Both the position numbers and the translations under genes were made by a program. From the NCBI RefSeq assembly GCF_027924405.1, contig NZ_AP026978.1, positions 6,758,001 to 6,822,000 of the forward strand: a DNA stretch of 64,000 nt, written 5' to 3'. The notes under the pieces are model-generated. The model did not search any database, had not been told where the DNA came from, and worked only from the letters and a program-made list of their open reading frames with translations. Positions within the stretch are counted from its first letter, which is position 1. Each line of letters opens with the position of its first letter. This document shows, piece after piece, positions 35,095 to 43,257 of the stretch. Source of the DNA: Nocardia sputorum (lineage in GTDB: Bacteria > Actinomycetota > Actinomycetes > Mycobacteriales > Mycobacteriaceae).

Positions 35095-36465
35095 ATGCGA
35101 CGACCGCGCGCCATGGTGCTCGATGAGGTGTGGCGCAAGCTCGGCGGTGTCGAACCGCTCAGCGGCCCGCACGGGGGTCCGCTGCGCCGGACCGTGAAAC
35201 TCCTGCTCGACCCGCTGGTGATCCGCCCCGTGCAGCATCCGCTGTGCGCCGGGCCGATCCTGACGGCGGACGGCGCGGTGTTGCTGGAGGCGCGGATCCA
35301 GGCCGCGGCGGATGTGCTGCGCGCGACGGCGGCCTGGTTCACGGTGCTCAAACAGGTGCGGCGCACGCTGCGGATCACCGAGGGGCATCCGCAGGATCTG
35401 TACTTCCAGCGTTGTTTCGAGCTGGCGACCACTTCGGGCATGCCGGACCCGGAGCGGGCTCGCGCGGTCGCGGAGGACGCGCTGCGCGAAATCCACGAGT
35501 ACACCGCGGGTCGCACCACGCAGGCGCTGAAGGAGTACCTCACCGACCACAACCGGGAACGGGAGCTGGCCGGGCTGCTCGAGCTGGCCTGGCGGCGGCG
35601 TCCGCTCACCGGCCCGCCGGGCGGCGACCACGACGCCGAGGTGGACGAGCTGCTGGAAGCCTGTGCGGCGGCACGGCTAGGCGCCGACGCCGACGGACAG
35701 CGGATCCTGGACGGGCTGGTCGCGACCCATGCCGGTACCCACACGGGGATCCGGTTGTGGCAAGACGCATCCGATCATTCCGCTCAGGAACTGGGGTTGA
35801 CCGCGCATCCGGCGCCGCAACGCCCCGCGATCGGCTCCTCGGCCTCGAAATCGACCCTCGGGCTCCCCTTCGATCGCACCGTGTACGAGCGGGTGTTCAC
35901 CGTGTTGCAGGCGTCCACCGATCGCGCGGAGCTGCCGCCGATCCCCGAGCTGGTCGACGCCGAGATCGCCCGCAGTTGCGCGCCGTGGGCGCTGCTGGAC
36001 GAGTCGCTGCGGGTGACCGCGACGGCGGGAACCGCGCTCGCGACCGGCTTGGCTCCCATCGAGCACCGCCGCGGACCGTCGACGGGACGACCGCGTCTGC
36101 GTCTGGCCGAAACGGGGACCACGCGTTCCACGGCGCATCAGGTGGTCAACAGCCGCTGGCAGCGGGAAGCCTATGTGCTGCAGGCGCGGCGGCTGGTGGT
36201 GTCCGCCGAGCCGCCCACGGGTCCGTTGGCCGCCATCGCCGCCGAGCTGATCACGCCGTGGCGGCCGTACCTGCGCCGATTGTGGGTGCGCCTGCACGGC
36301 AGGGATGTCCGGGAGTTCGCGATCTCCGATCCGGACGAGTTGTGGGATCTGCTCGACGGAGTGGCGCGGTCGGTGATCCTGGACCATCGCACGCGGGTCA
36401 AGCGGGCACTGAGCGTGCGGGTGAGCGCCGGTGAGCCGGACGCGGCGGAATCGAAGGCGAGCTGA
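35095..36465 (+). CDS. Unknown protein, first gene of the CHAT operon
   Basis: A 456-residue soluble protein with no recognised domain. Rich in helices, with segments LLEARIQAAADVLRATAAWF, DLYFQRCFELATTSGMPDPE and a C-terminal block LITPWRPYLRRLWVRLHGRD. No signal peptide or membrane helix. ATG at 35095 is taken; a second Met six codons on (MVLDEVW) is also possible. Its stop overlaps the next gene's start, so it is made with three downstream proteins: an unknown, a TPR protein and a CHAT protease-like protein. A substrate, adaptor or sensor in that system is a reasonable guess only. Confidence 0.75.
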   Translation: MRRPRAMVLDEVWRKLGGVEPLSGPHGGPLRRTVKLLLDPLVIRPVQHPLCAGPILTADGAVLLEARIQAAADVLRATAAWFTVLKQVRRTLRITEGHPQDLYFQRCFELATTSGMPDPERARAVAEDALREIHEYTAGRTTQALKEYLTDHNRERELAGLLELAWRRRPLTGPPGGDHDAEVDELLEACAAARLGADADGQRILDGLVATHAGTHTGIRLWQDASDHSAQELGLTAHPAPQRPAIGSSASKSTLGLPFDRTVYERVFTVLQASTDRAELPPIPELVDAEIARSCAPWALLDESLRVTATAGTALATGLAPIEHRRGPSTGRPRLRLAETGTTRSTAHQVVNSRWQREAYVLQARRLVVSAEPPTGPLAAIAAELITPWRPYLRRLWVRLHGRDVREFAISDPDELWDLLDGVARSVILDHRTRVKRALSVRVSAGEPDAAESKAS

Positions 36466-37481
36466 TGACGACCGTACGCATCCGCCGTCGAGACGACCTG
36501 TGGATCATCGCGCCGGACGACGCGCCGACCGTCGTGGACGACGCGGCCGGAGTGGACGTGCTCGTGCTCGAGGTGGCGGGCGGCCATTTGACGTGGGGCC
36601 TGCTCAGCGGGCAGGTGACTCCGGCGGCGGTGATCGACGACCTGGCCCTCGCGCAGGAGTGGGTCTGGGCGGTGTACGGCGCGGAGGTCTCCCTCGCCCT
36701 CGACGAACCAGCGGGCGAAGGGGAATACCAGGCCGAGCCAGCGCTGCCGGATCTCGCCGCCCGCGCTTGGCGGCTGGGTTACGCCCGCTGGGCGGCGCGC
36801 TGGTGGCCCGCGTCGACGTTAGACGACATCGCCCCGCTGGACGAGGGCCTGCTCGAGGACGAGATCGCCGCGCTCAGCGAAGAATGCGACCTGATCGTCG
36901 ACGGCGCCGACGCGGCTCCGGAAGAACGCGCGGCCACCGAAACACTCGGCCGCGCGGAGGATTACGCGCTGGCGGCCGGGCCGGCCACCCTCGCCGCGCC
37001 CGGCGCTCTCGTCTTGGCGCGGGGCACCGCGGGCTGGGACTGGCAGCGCTGCCCGCCCGGCCTGCTCGACGCCTCGGAAAGCGCGGTGTCCTGGGAAGTG
37101 GTGCGCACCGCGGAGACCACGCTCGTGCGGGTGAGCGCGGTCGCCGCCCCGCTCGCACCCGCCGACATCCCGGCGCACCTGCATCCCCGCGCCGGAATCC
37201 GCACCCCGGCGGACACCGCCGATGTGCCGCTGATCCGAGACGGCGAACTCTGGCGGGCCGAGACCGCGGCCCCGGCCGGTGCGGAAGCGGGCGTGAGCGT
37301 GCACGTCTACGTGCCGGGTGTCGGCGTGGACGAGCCGGAGCCGGACGCCGCGAACCGGCGCGCACGAATCCGTGACCTGGTCACAGCGCGGCTGCGCCGC
37401 ACGGACGACGCACCCGAGAACCCGATGGACGCGCCGCTGCTGGCGGAGATAGCCGCCGCCGCGTCGGATTCGGACTTCTGA
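36465..37481 (+). CDS. Unknown protein, second gene of the CHAT operon
   Basis: A 338-residue acidic protein, Ala- and Asp-rich, starting MTTVRIRRRDDLWIIAPDDA. The middle (ARAWRLGYARWAARWWPAST) is Trp-rich; a later part (AVSWEVVRTAETTLVRVSA) looks like beta-strands and the end is disordered-looking. No domain is recognised and there is no signal or membrane helix. The start ATG shares a base with the previous stop, and the next gene starts one base after its stop. Function unknown. Confidence 0.75.
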   Translation: MTTVRIRRRDDLWIIAPDDAPTVVDDAAGVDVLVLEVAGGHLTWGLLSGQVTPAAVIDDLALAQEWVWAVYGAEVSLALDEPAGEGEYQAEPALPDLAARAWRLGYARWAARWWPASTLDDIAPLDEGLLEDEIAALSEECDLIVDGADAAPEERAATETLGRAEDYALAAGPATLAAPGALVLARGTAGWDWQRCPPGLLDASESAVSWEVVRTAETTLVRVSAVAAPLAPADIPAHLHPRAGIRTPADTADVPLIRDGELWRAETAAPAGAEAGVSVHVYVPGVGVDEPEPDAANRRARIRDLVTARLRRTDDAPENPMDAPLLAEIAAAASDSDF

Positions 37482-37482
37482 C

Positions 37483-39009
37483 ATGGCCGACGAGACGCCC
37501 GACGACGGCCGGGAACTGCTCGCGGCGAGCGCCGCCGCCTACACCCGTGGGGACCCGGCCGAGGCCAAGCGCCTGTTCGAGGACGCCGCCGAACGCACCA
37601 CCGGCGACATCCGGCTCGGCGCGATCATCAACGCCGCGAGCATGGCCGACGAACTCGGCGACCACGCCGCCTCGCTCGCCCTCTACCGCTCGGCATTGGC
37701 CGAAATGCCCGCGGACGCCCCGCGATTGCGGCCGAACGCCCTCGTCAACATGTCGCAAGCGCTCCAGCATCTCGGCGAGCTGGACGCGGCGCAGGCGGCG
37801 CTGGAACAGGCACGAGCCTTACTAGCCGACAACACCGACACCGATCTCGGCGTACTGCGGGTGGCCTGCCTGCTCTCCCTCACCGCCGTCGCGTTGCACC
37901 GCCAGAGCTGGGCCTACGCCGCCGAACTGGCCACCGAGTCACTCGCGGCGGCACGCCGTTTCGCACCGCAACTGGCCGGCCATCCACTGATGAACCTGGC
38001 GGCCACGTACTTCGAGACCGGCCGCCGCGACCTGGCCGTCGATTTCGCGCGGCAAGCCCTCGCCGCGTTCGAGTCCGCGGGCGATCGCAACGCGGTCGCC
38101 GAGACCGAACAGAATCTCGCCACCATGCTCGTCCGCCTCGAGCGCTACGACGAGGCGGAGGCGCCGCTGCGCTCCAGTCAGGCATATTTCGAGCGAGCCG
38201 GGTTGGAGCACCGGGCCGGGATCGGTCGCAAGATCATGGGGTTTCTCGCCGAGGGCCGCGGTGATCCGGCGAGTGCGCGCGACTGCTACGAGCGGAGCTT
38301 GGCGTATTTCGTCGCGTCCGGCGCGGTGCTCGATGCCGCAGACCTGCGCATTCGCGCGGCGACCGTGGCGTTCAAGGCCGGGCGGGTCGACGAGTGCGAG
38401 CAACTGCTCGCGGCGGCGTTCGCGATCTATGCCGAACGCGGCCTCGGCCTGCACTGCGCCCAGCTCGATTTCTGGCACGCGACGCTGCTGGAAGGCGCGA
38501 TCAGCGCGACCGCGTCGCCGTCCGCGGAGTCGCTCGGGCGTGCTGTCGGCATCGCCGTTCCCGCCGCGCTGGCCATCGACGCCGTCCGTCACACGTTGCC
38601 GAACGGCACGCAGCGCGAGCAGTGGAACCGGCAGATCGCCGATCCGGCGATGCGGTTGGCGTTCCGCTTCGCCTACCTTTCCGGCAATGGTGTCCTCGTC
38701 GCCGATTTGATCGAAACACAATGCGCTGGAACCGCTTTGGCATTGGATCGAACGGAGCGGGTTGCTCCCACCCGGCTTCCACTGGAATTGCCGGATCCAC
38801 CGGAGGACTTCACCGATCACCCCGGTAGCGTCGCCCTGCAACTGGGCGCCGCCCTGGCCGAGGTCGCGGCGGGCGCGGGCCTGCCGGTCGCCCCGCCGCC
38901 GCGCCTGGCCCTGGCCGCGGAAGGACGGATCGCGCTCGCACCGTTCATCGCCGCCGCCGAGCAGCGCTACGGCCGGGTGATCCGCGACGATCGGGTGCTG
39001 ACGGTATGA
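37483..39009 (+). CDS. TPR-repeat protein in the CHAT operon
   Basis: A 508-residue helical-repeat protein. TPR-like units include AKRLFEDAAERTTGDIRLGA, ALVNMSQALQHLGELDAAQA, FARQALAAFESAGDRNAVAE and LVRLERYDEAEAPLRSSQAY, over about residues 15-290. The C-terminal 200 residues are less repeat-like. TPR proteins paired with CHAT proteases elsewhere act as regulators or substrates that control protease activity. It overlaps the CHAT gene by four bases, so the two are coupled. Confidence 0.88.
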   Translation: MADETPDDGRELLAASAAAYTRGDPAEAKRLFEDAAERTTGDIRLGAIINAASMADELGDHAASLALYRSALAEMPADAPRLRPNALVNMSQALQHLGELDAAQAALEQARALLADNTDTDLGVLRVACLLSLTAVALHRQSWAYAAELATESLAAARRFAPQLAGHPLMNLAATYFETGRRDLAVDFARQALAAFESAGDRNAVAETEQNLATMLVRLERYDEAEAPLRSSQAYFERAGLEHRAGIGRKIMGFLAEGRGDPASARDCYERSLAYFVASGAVLDAADLRIRAATVAFKAGRVDECEQLLAAAFAIYAERGLGLHCAQLDFWHATLLEGAISATASPSAESLGRAVGIAVPAALAIDAVRHTLPNGTQREQWNRQIADPAMRLAFRFAYLSGNGVLVADLIETQCAGTALALDRTERVAPTRLPLELPDPPEDFTDHPGSVALQLGAALAEVAAGAGLPVAPPPRLALAAEGRIALAPFIAAAEQRYGRVIRDDRVLTV

Positions 39010-40262
39010 CGCGACCGACGGTGCTCGTCCGCATGGCGGACGCGGGAGACGTCTACGTGTCGTGGCGGTGGGTCGACGACAGCGCACCCCGGGGCGCGGG
39101 AGTGCTTCCGGAAGACGCGGCGATGCGTGCGGTCGCCCTGCTGGCCGGCGCGCTACCGCACCCCGCCGAGCCCGGCGGTCTCGAGCGGGCCCTCACCACC
39201 GGCGCGTTCGCCGACTACGAGCGCGAATACTCCGTGGCACAGGAGCTTTCCCGGGCGCTGCTGCCCTACGGCCTGGCCGCGCAGCTCTATGAGCTGTGGC
39301 AGCGCGGCGTGCGCCCGCATATCCGGCTGCAACCGTCACCGCGGGTCGCCCAGGTGCCGTGGGAGATCATCGCGCCGGACCGCGACGTCCGGTTGATCGA
39401 CATCGCCGACGTCAGCCTGCTCGCCGCGGCGAGTGTGGTGCAAGCGCCGGGCCGGATAGCGCGCACCTGGACGGACACCGCCAGGGGGCCGGTCGTCGCG
39501 GTGCTGGATCCGCGCGTTCCCGGTTTCCGCGCCGATTCGGCGCTGGGTTCGGTGCTGGGCCGGATGACCGCTGAAGCCCCGCTCGCGCAACGCATGGCGG
39601 AGTACGCCGCGAATGGCCGCTTGCGGCCCGAGGCACAGGATCCGGTGTCGGCTTTCCGGCGCACCGATGTCGATCGCCAGTGGCTCGGCGCCGCCCTGCG
39701 CGCGGGCGCGAGCCGGTTGATCTACGTCGGGCACGTCTCCGCCGCCGCGCCGGAATCCGGTCGCAGCGAGGACGCCCAGTTGCACCTCGCCTGCACCGCC
39801 GATGCCGTCGGCTTCGCCGAACCGGCCCGCACGCACCGGCCGCTCTCGGCCAAAGACCTGCTGCTCGGCACGCACACCCTGGACGCGGATCCCGTCGCCG
39901 GTGCGCGGCTGTGGCCGATGCCGAGCCGGGTCGCGCTGATCGCCTGCGAGAGCGGCGGCGACCTCCGGTTCAGCGAAGCGCTCGGCCTGACCGCCGCGAT
40001 GATCACCGGCGGCGCGGAACTGGTCACCGCGGGCCGGTGGGCGCTGCCCACGGATTTCGCCTTCCAGCGCGTCGCGGGCGCGCCCGCGCATGCCCTCCCG
40101 CTGCAGGAAGCCGTCTGCGCCATCGACGCGGCGCACGAACAACCGGATCCGGTGACCGCGCTGGCCGCATGGCAGCGCGACCGTCTGGCCGCATGGCGCG
40201 ACACCAGCCGGATCGAGCACTCCCCGGTGCTCTGGGCGGCCTTCGCCACCGTGTGCGCCTGA
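39006..40262 (+). CDS. CHAT domain protein (caspase-like peptidase)
   Basis: A 418-residue protein with a CHAT (separase/caspase-like) domain over about residues 95-418. The entry segment RLQPSPRVAQVPWEIIAPDR is typical. The likely catalytic dyad is His243 in LIYVGHVSAA and Cys314 in VALIACESGGDLRFSEALGL. Both residues are present, so the enzyme is probably active. CHAT proteases cut a partner protein on a trigger; in some bacteria they work in antiphage or cell-death systems. It is the last of four tightly packed genes. The trigger and target are not known. Confidence 0.88.
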   Translation: MTRPTVLVRMADAGDVYVSWRWVDDSAPRGAGVLPEDAAMRAVALLAGALPHPAEPGGLERALTTGAFADYEREYSVAQELSRALLPYGLAAQLYELWQRGVRPHIRLQPSPRVAQVPWEIIAPDRDVRLIDIADVSLLAAASVVQAPGRIARTWTDTARGPVVAVLDPRVPGFRADSALGSVLGRMTAEAPLAQRMAEYAANGRLRPEAQDPVSAFRRTDVDRQWLGAALRAGASRLIYVGHVSAAAPESGRSEDAQLHLACTADAVGFAEPARTHRPLSAKDLLLGTHTLDADPVAGARLWPMPSRVALIACESGGDLRFSEALGLTAAMITGGAELVTAGRWALPTDFAFQRVAGAPAHALPLQEAVCAIDAAHEQPDPVTALAAWQRDRLAAWRDTSRIEHSPVLWAAFATVCA

Positions 40263-40482
40263 TTCGGGCAAACCATGCCCTCCGGTCTCCATATACCGGT
40301 CTACGTGCGGCGATGCCGTGAGAACGAATCGAAAACGGGTAACGCTACTGATGCGCAAACCGACACTCAGCGTCGAACGTGTGGATAAGCTCGAACGCCT
40401 CAGCCATCACGATTCCCGATCAGGAGACGTAGTTACACCAGTCGGATGACCGCCTCGACCGGCCTCTGAGGAGCCCATCACA

Positions 40483-40731
40483 ATGCGCTACTACGCCGTC
40501 TACGACAATGACGGAAACATCGCCACCATCCTCGGACAACCTGACGACGCGCCGCCATTGCGCCCCGCCGCCTTGCACCGGGGACAACGGCTCACCGAAC
40601 TGGCTCTACCGGAAGGGGTCGTCGACCCCGCCGACCCGGACAACTTGACCGTTCTGCTCGACCTGGTCGCGGACCGGCGAGCCGACGCGGCCACTGCCCG
40701 CGCTCGCTCCGACACGCACGCGAGCCGCTAG
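40483..40731 (+). CDS. Hypothetical small protein
   Basis: An 82-residue protein starting MRYYAVYDNDGNIATILGQP. GAGGAG nine bases before the ATG supports translation. The first half looks like a beta-rich fold with a pattern common in small host or phage-like proteins; the C-terminal end is charged. It lies 220 bp after the CHAT gene, so may be separate from that operon. No family recognised. Confidence 0.65.
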   Translation: MRYYAVYDNDGNIATILGQPDDAPPLRPAALHRGQRLTELALPEGVVDPADPDNLTVLLDLVADRRADAATARARSDTHASR

Positions 40732-40760
40732 CCCACCGGCAAGGCGACGCCCCCGGGTCG

Positions 40761-41165
40761 TCAGGCCCGAGTCAGCGCGACCACCGGGATGATCCGGGAA
40801 GTCTGCATCTCGTGTTCGGCGAAGAACGGATAGGTGTTCTTCAGCATCGTCCAGGTGCGGGCACGGTCCTCGCCGGTCAGCGGGGTGGCCCGCGCCGGAT
40901 AGCCCTCGCCGCCCACCTCGACGGTGACGCGCGGGTCCGCGCGCAGGTTCAGGTACCAGTCGGGATGTTTCGGCGCCCCGATGTTGGACGCCACGATCAA
41001 CAGCCGGTCGCCGTCGCGGTGGTACATCAGCGGGGTGGTGTACGGGACGCCGGTTCTGCGGCCGGTCGTGGTCAGCAGGATCAGACGGTCGCGTTGCATG
41101 CCGTCGATCGCGCCGCCCGCGCGGAACTGCGCGATGGTCCGCCGATTGACTTCCTGGACGTCCAC
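40761..41165 (-). CDS. Deazaflavin (F420)-dependent nitroreductase-like protein, Ddn family
   Basis: A 134-residue protein of the Ddn/FDR split-barrel family: RDRLILLTTTGRRTGVPYTT, PLMYHRDGDRLLIVASNIGA, KHPDWYLNLRADPRVTVEV. These blocks bind F420 and mark the group that in M. tuberculosis reduces quinones and activates nitroimidazoles. ATG at 41165. It shares direction with the epoxide hydrolase-like gene just upstream (97 bp). Confidence 0.92.
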   Translation of the reverse strand: MDVQEVNRRTIAQFRAGGAIDGMQRDRLILLTTTGRRTGVPYTTPLMYHRDGDRLLIVASNIGAPKHPDWYLNLRADPRVTVEVGGEGYPARATPLTGEDRARTWTMLKNTYPFFAEHEMQTSRIIPVVALTRA

Positions 41166-41262
41166 GGTTCACCTCCCTCGGGCCTCGGTGCGCGAGTCTC
41201 AGCTTTCCCTCTGGCCGCAGCCCTGTCCGGGAAACGCCGGGATCGGCGGCGCACCAGCGCAT

Positions 41263-42102
41263 TCAGTCCCGATGGGCGAGCAGGTGCTGGATCAGCAGCC
41301 GGGTCAGCGCCTCGGGCGCCTCCTCGGGAACCCAGTGCGAGACGTCCTCGAGCATCTCGAACCGGTACGGGCCGGACACGTATTTCCCGGTGGCCAGCGC
41401 CGCTGTGGGCCCGACGGTCGCGTCCTCGGTGCCCCACACGTACAAGGTGGGCACGCACGCCGGACCGATCGGACCCGCGAGATCCATGGCGCGATACCAG
41501 TTCAGCGCCGCGGTGAGCGCGCCCGGCCGCGCCAGCCTGCGCACATACTCCTCGACGCGTTCCTCCGGGATCTTCCACTCGAAGATCCGGCGCAGCGCGG
41601 CGCAATCGTCGGCCAGCAGGGTCCGCTCCGCGGTCCGGGGCCGGCGCAGCTCGGTCAGGTGGTGCGAGCGCTGCGCTTGGTCCTCGTCCTCGGCCATCGC
41701 CTGCTGGAGTGCGGCGGGATGCGGATGCGACACTGCGGCGAAGGTGCGGATCCGCTGCGGCAGTTCCGCCGCCACCGCCCAACCGACCAGCGCGCCGCAG
41801 TCGTGGCCGATCAAGTCGAAGCGGTCCCACCCCAGCGCGTCGGCCACGGCGATCACATCGCCGGCCAGCTCCTCGATCCGGTAATCGGCCGGACGCTCGG
41901 GCCGCGCGCCCGGGGAATACCCGCGCTGGTCCGGCGCGACGACGTGGCACCCGCCGCCGCCGAGCACACCGAGCTGGAACTCCCACTCGCGCGCTCCCTG
42001 CGGAAACCCGTGCAGCAACAGCACTTCCCGGTCGCCGGGAGCACCGGCGGCCAGCACGTCGAAGGTTCCCGCCGCGGTGCGAATCTCGAGTTCGTCGATC
42101 AC
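41263..42102 (-). CDS. Alpha/beta hydrolase, epoxide hydrolase-like
   Basis: A 279-residue protein. Oxyanion block HGFPQGAREWEFQ (His31-Gly32-Phe33-Pro34), nucleophile Asp101 in LIGHDCGALVGW, acid in WGTEDATVG and His in VSHWVPEEAPE near the end. An Asp nucleophile in GHDxG marks epoxide hydrolases and dehalogenases rather than esterases. The two tyrosines that hold the epoxide were not placed with certainty. ATG at 42102. Substrate unknown. Confidence 0.88.
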   Translation of the reverse strand: MIDELEIRTAAGTFDVLAAGAPGDREVLLLHGFPQGAREWEFQLGVLGGGGCHVVAPDQRGYSPGARPERPADYRIEELAGDVIAVADALGWDRFDLIGHDCGALVGWAVAAELPQRIRTFAAVSHPHPAALQQAMAEDEDQAQRSHHLTELRRPRTAERTLLADDCAALRRIFEWKIPEERVEEYVRRLARPGALTAALNWYRAMDLAGPIGPACVPTLYVWGTEDATVGPTAALATGKYVSGPYRFEMLEDVSHWVPEEAPEALTRLLIQHLLAHRD

Positions 42103-42135
42103 CCGCCCGACTCTAGGACCCGGTACCGACGCGAC

Positions 42136-42432
42136 TCAGTGCTCGTCGAAGTGGCCGTCGTGCGGGGCGTGGCGGTGGCCGTCGTGCACGTAGTCGACGT
42201 GGTCGCCGTGCGGGACGGCCTCGTGGCCGCAGTTGGGGCCGTGCTGATGCGGATGGTCGCGGCATTCGGTGTGCTCGGACCGCTCGCATTCGTCGTAGTG
42301 ACCTTGATGTTCGCGATGCAGATGACCATCGTGGGCGTAGTCGATGTGATCGCCGTGCTGGAACGCAGTGTGCCCGCAGTCCGGGCCGTGGACATGGTCG
42401 TGGCCGGTGTGCTGCGCATGTGCTGTGGTCAT
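42136..42432 (-). CDS. Histidine-rich metal-binding protein with internal duplication
   Basis: A 98-residue protein with 26 His and four Cys. It is made of two similar halves: HVHGPDCGHTAFQHGDHIDY with AHDGHLH, and HQHGPNCGHEAVPHGDHVDY with VHDGHRH. Such proteins hold or deliver Zn, Ni or Co. There is no signal peptide, so it acts in the cytosol. The upstream gap holds a 10-bp palindrome, so control by a metal-sensing regulator is likely. It lies between unrelated genes. Confidence 0.85.
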   Translation of the reverse strand: MTTAHAQHTGHDHVHGPDCGHTAFQHGDHIDYAHDGHLHREHQGHYDECERSEHTECRDHPHQHGPNCGHEAVPHGDHVDYVHDGHRHAPHDGHFDEH

Positions 42433-42490
42433 CGAATTTCCCTCTTTCCTGGCGCGGATAGCTGGAATCGTGATGACAGATACATTAGCA

Positions 42491-42500
42491 GATGCGCATC
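42491..42500. promoter_or_regulatory. Palindrome GATGCGCATC in the promoter of the His-rich gene
   Basis: A perfect 10-bp palindrome, extendable with TTGATT on the minus strand, about 60 bp before the start codon of the His-rich gene, in an AT-richer stretch. The position suits an ArsR- or Zur-type repressor site. The regulator is not in the window. Confidence 0.45.
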
Positions 42501-42531
42501 AATCAAGATTGCCTCGAGTGTGCTGGAGGGC

Positions 42532-43257
42532 TCAGAGCACCTGGGCGAGGAACCTCTGCAATCGCGGCGTCTGCGCGTCGTCGAACAGGGCGTCGGGCGT
42601 GCCGGTCTCCACGACCTGCCCGCGGTCCATGAACACCACGCTGTCGGACACCGTGCGGGCGAAACCCATCTCGTGGGTCACCACGACCATCGACATGCCG
42701 CCGGAGGCGAGGTCGGTCATCAGCGCGAGCACGCCCTTCACCAGCTCGGGGTCCAGCGCCGAGGTGGCCTCGTCGAAGAACATGATCTCCGGCCGCATGG
42801 CCAGCGCCCGCGCGATGGCGACGCGCTGCTGTTGCCCGCCGGACAGGTTCGCCGGACGCGCGTCCGCTTTGTCGGCCAGGCCGACGATCTCCAATTGCTC
42901 GACGGCCAGCGCCCGCGCCTCGTCCTTGGACAGGCCGCGCAGCTTGCGCGGACCCAGCGCGACGTTCTCCGCGACCGTCTTGTGCGGGAACAGGTTGAAT
43001 TGCTGGAACACCATGCCGATGCGCTGACGCAACCGGTCCGGGTTCTCGGTGAGCACGGACTTGCCGTCCAGCAGCACGTCGCCCTGATCGGGCTCGTAGA
43101 GCCGGTTCAGCACCCGCAGCAGGGTCGATTTACCCGACCCGGACGGCCCGATGACGGTGGCGGTCTTGCCCGCGTCGACGTGGATGTCGATCCCGCGCAG
43201 CACGTGGTTGTGCCCCAGCGTCAGATGCAGTCCGGTACCGGTGAGGGAGGCACTCAT
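42532..43257 (-). CDS. Polar amino acid ABC importer ATPase, GlnQ-like
   Basis: A 241-residue ATPase: Walker A GPSGSGKSTLLR (about 37-48), FQQFNLFPHKTVAEN at the Q-loop, signature LSGGQQQRVAIARALA, Walker B IMFFDEATSALDPELV, switch TVVTHEM-like VVVTHEMGFAR. These are typical of GlnQ/HisP-type importers. ATG at 43257 follows the stop of the fused binding-protein/permease directly, so the two make one transporter operon. Likely ligand glutamine or a related amino acid. Confidence 0.93.
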   Translation of the reverse strand: MSASLTGTGLHLTLGHNHVLRGIDIHVDAGKTATVIGPSGSGKSTLLRVLNRLYEPDQGDVLLDGKSVLTENPDRLRQRIGMVFQQFNLFPHKTVAENVALGPRKLRGLSKDEARALAVEQLEIVGLADKADARPANLSGGQQQRVAIARALAMRPEIMFFDEATSALDPELVKGVLALMTDLASGGMSMVVVTHEMGFARTVSDSVVFMDRGQVVETGTPDALFDDAQTPRLQRFLAQVL

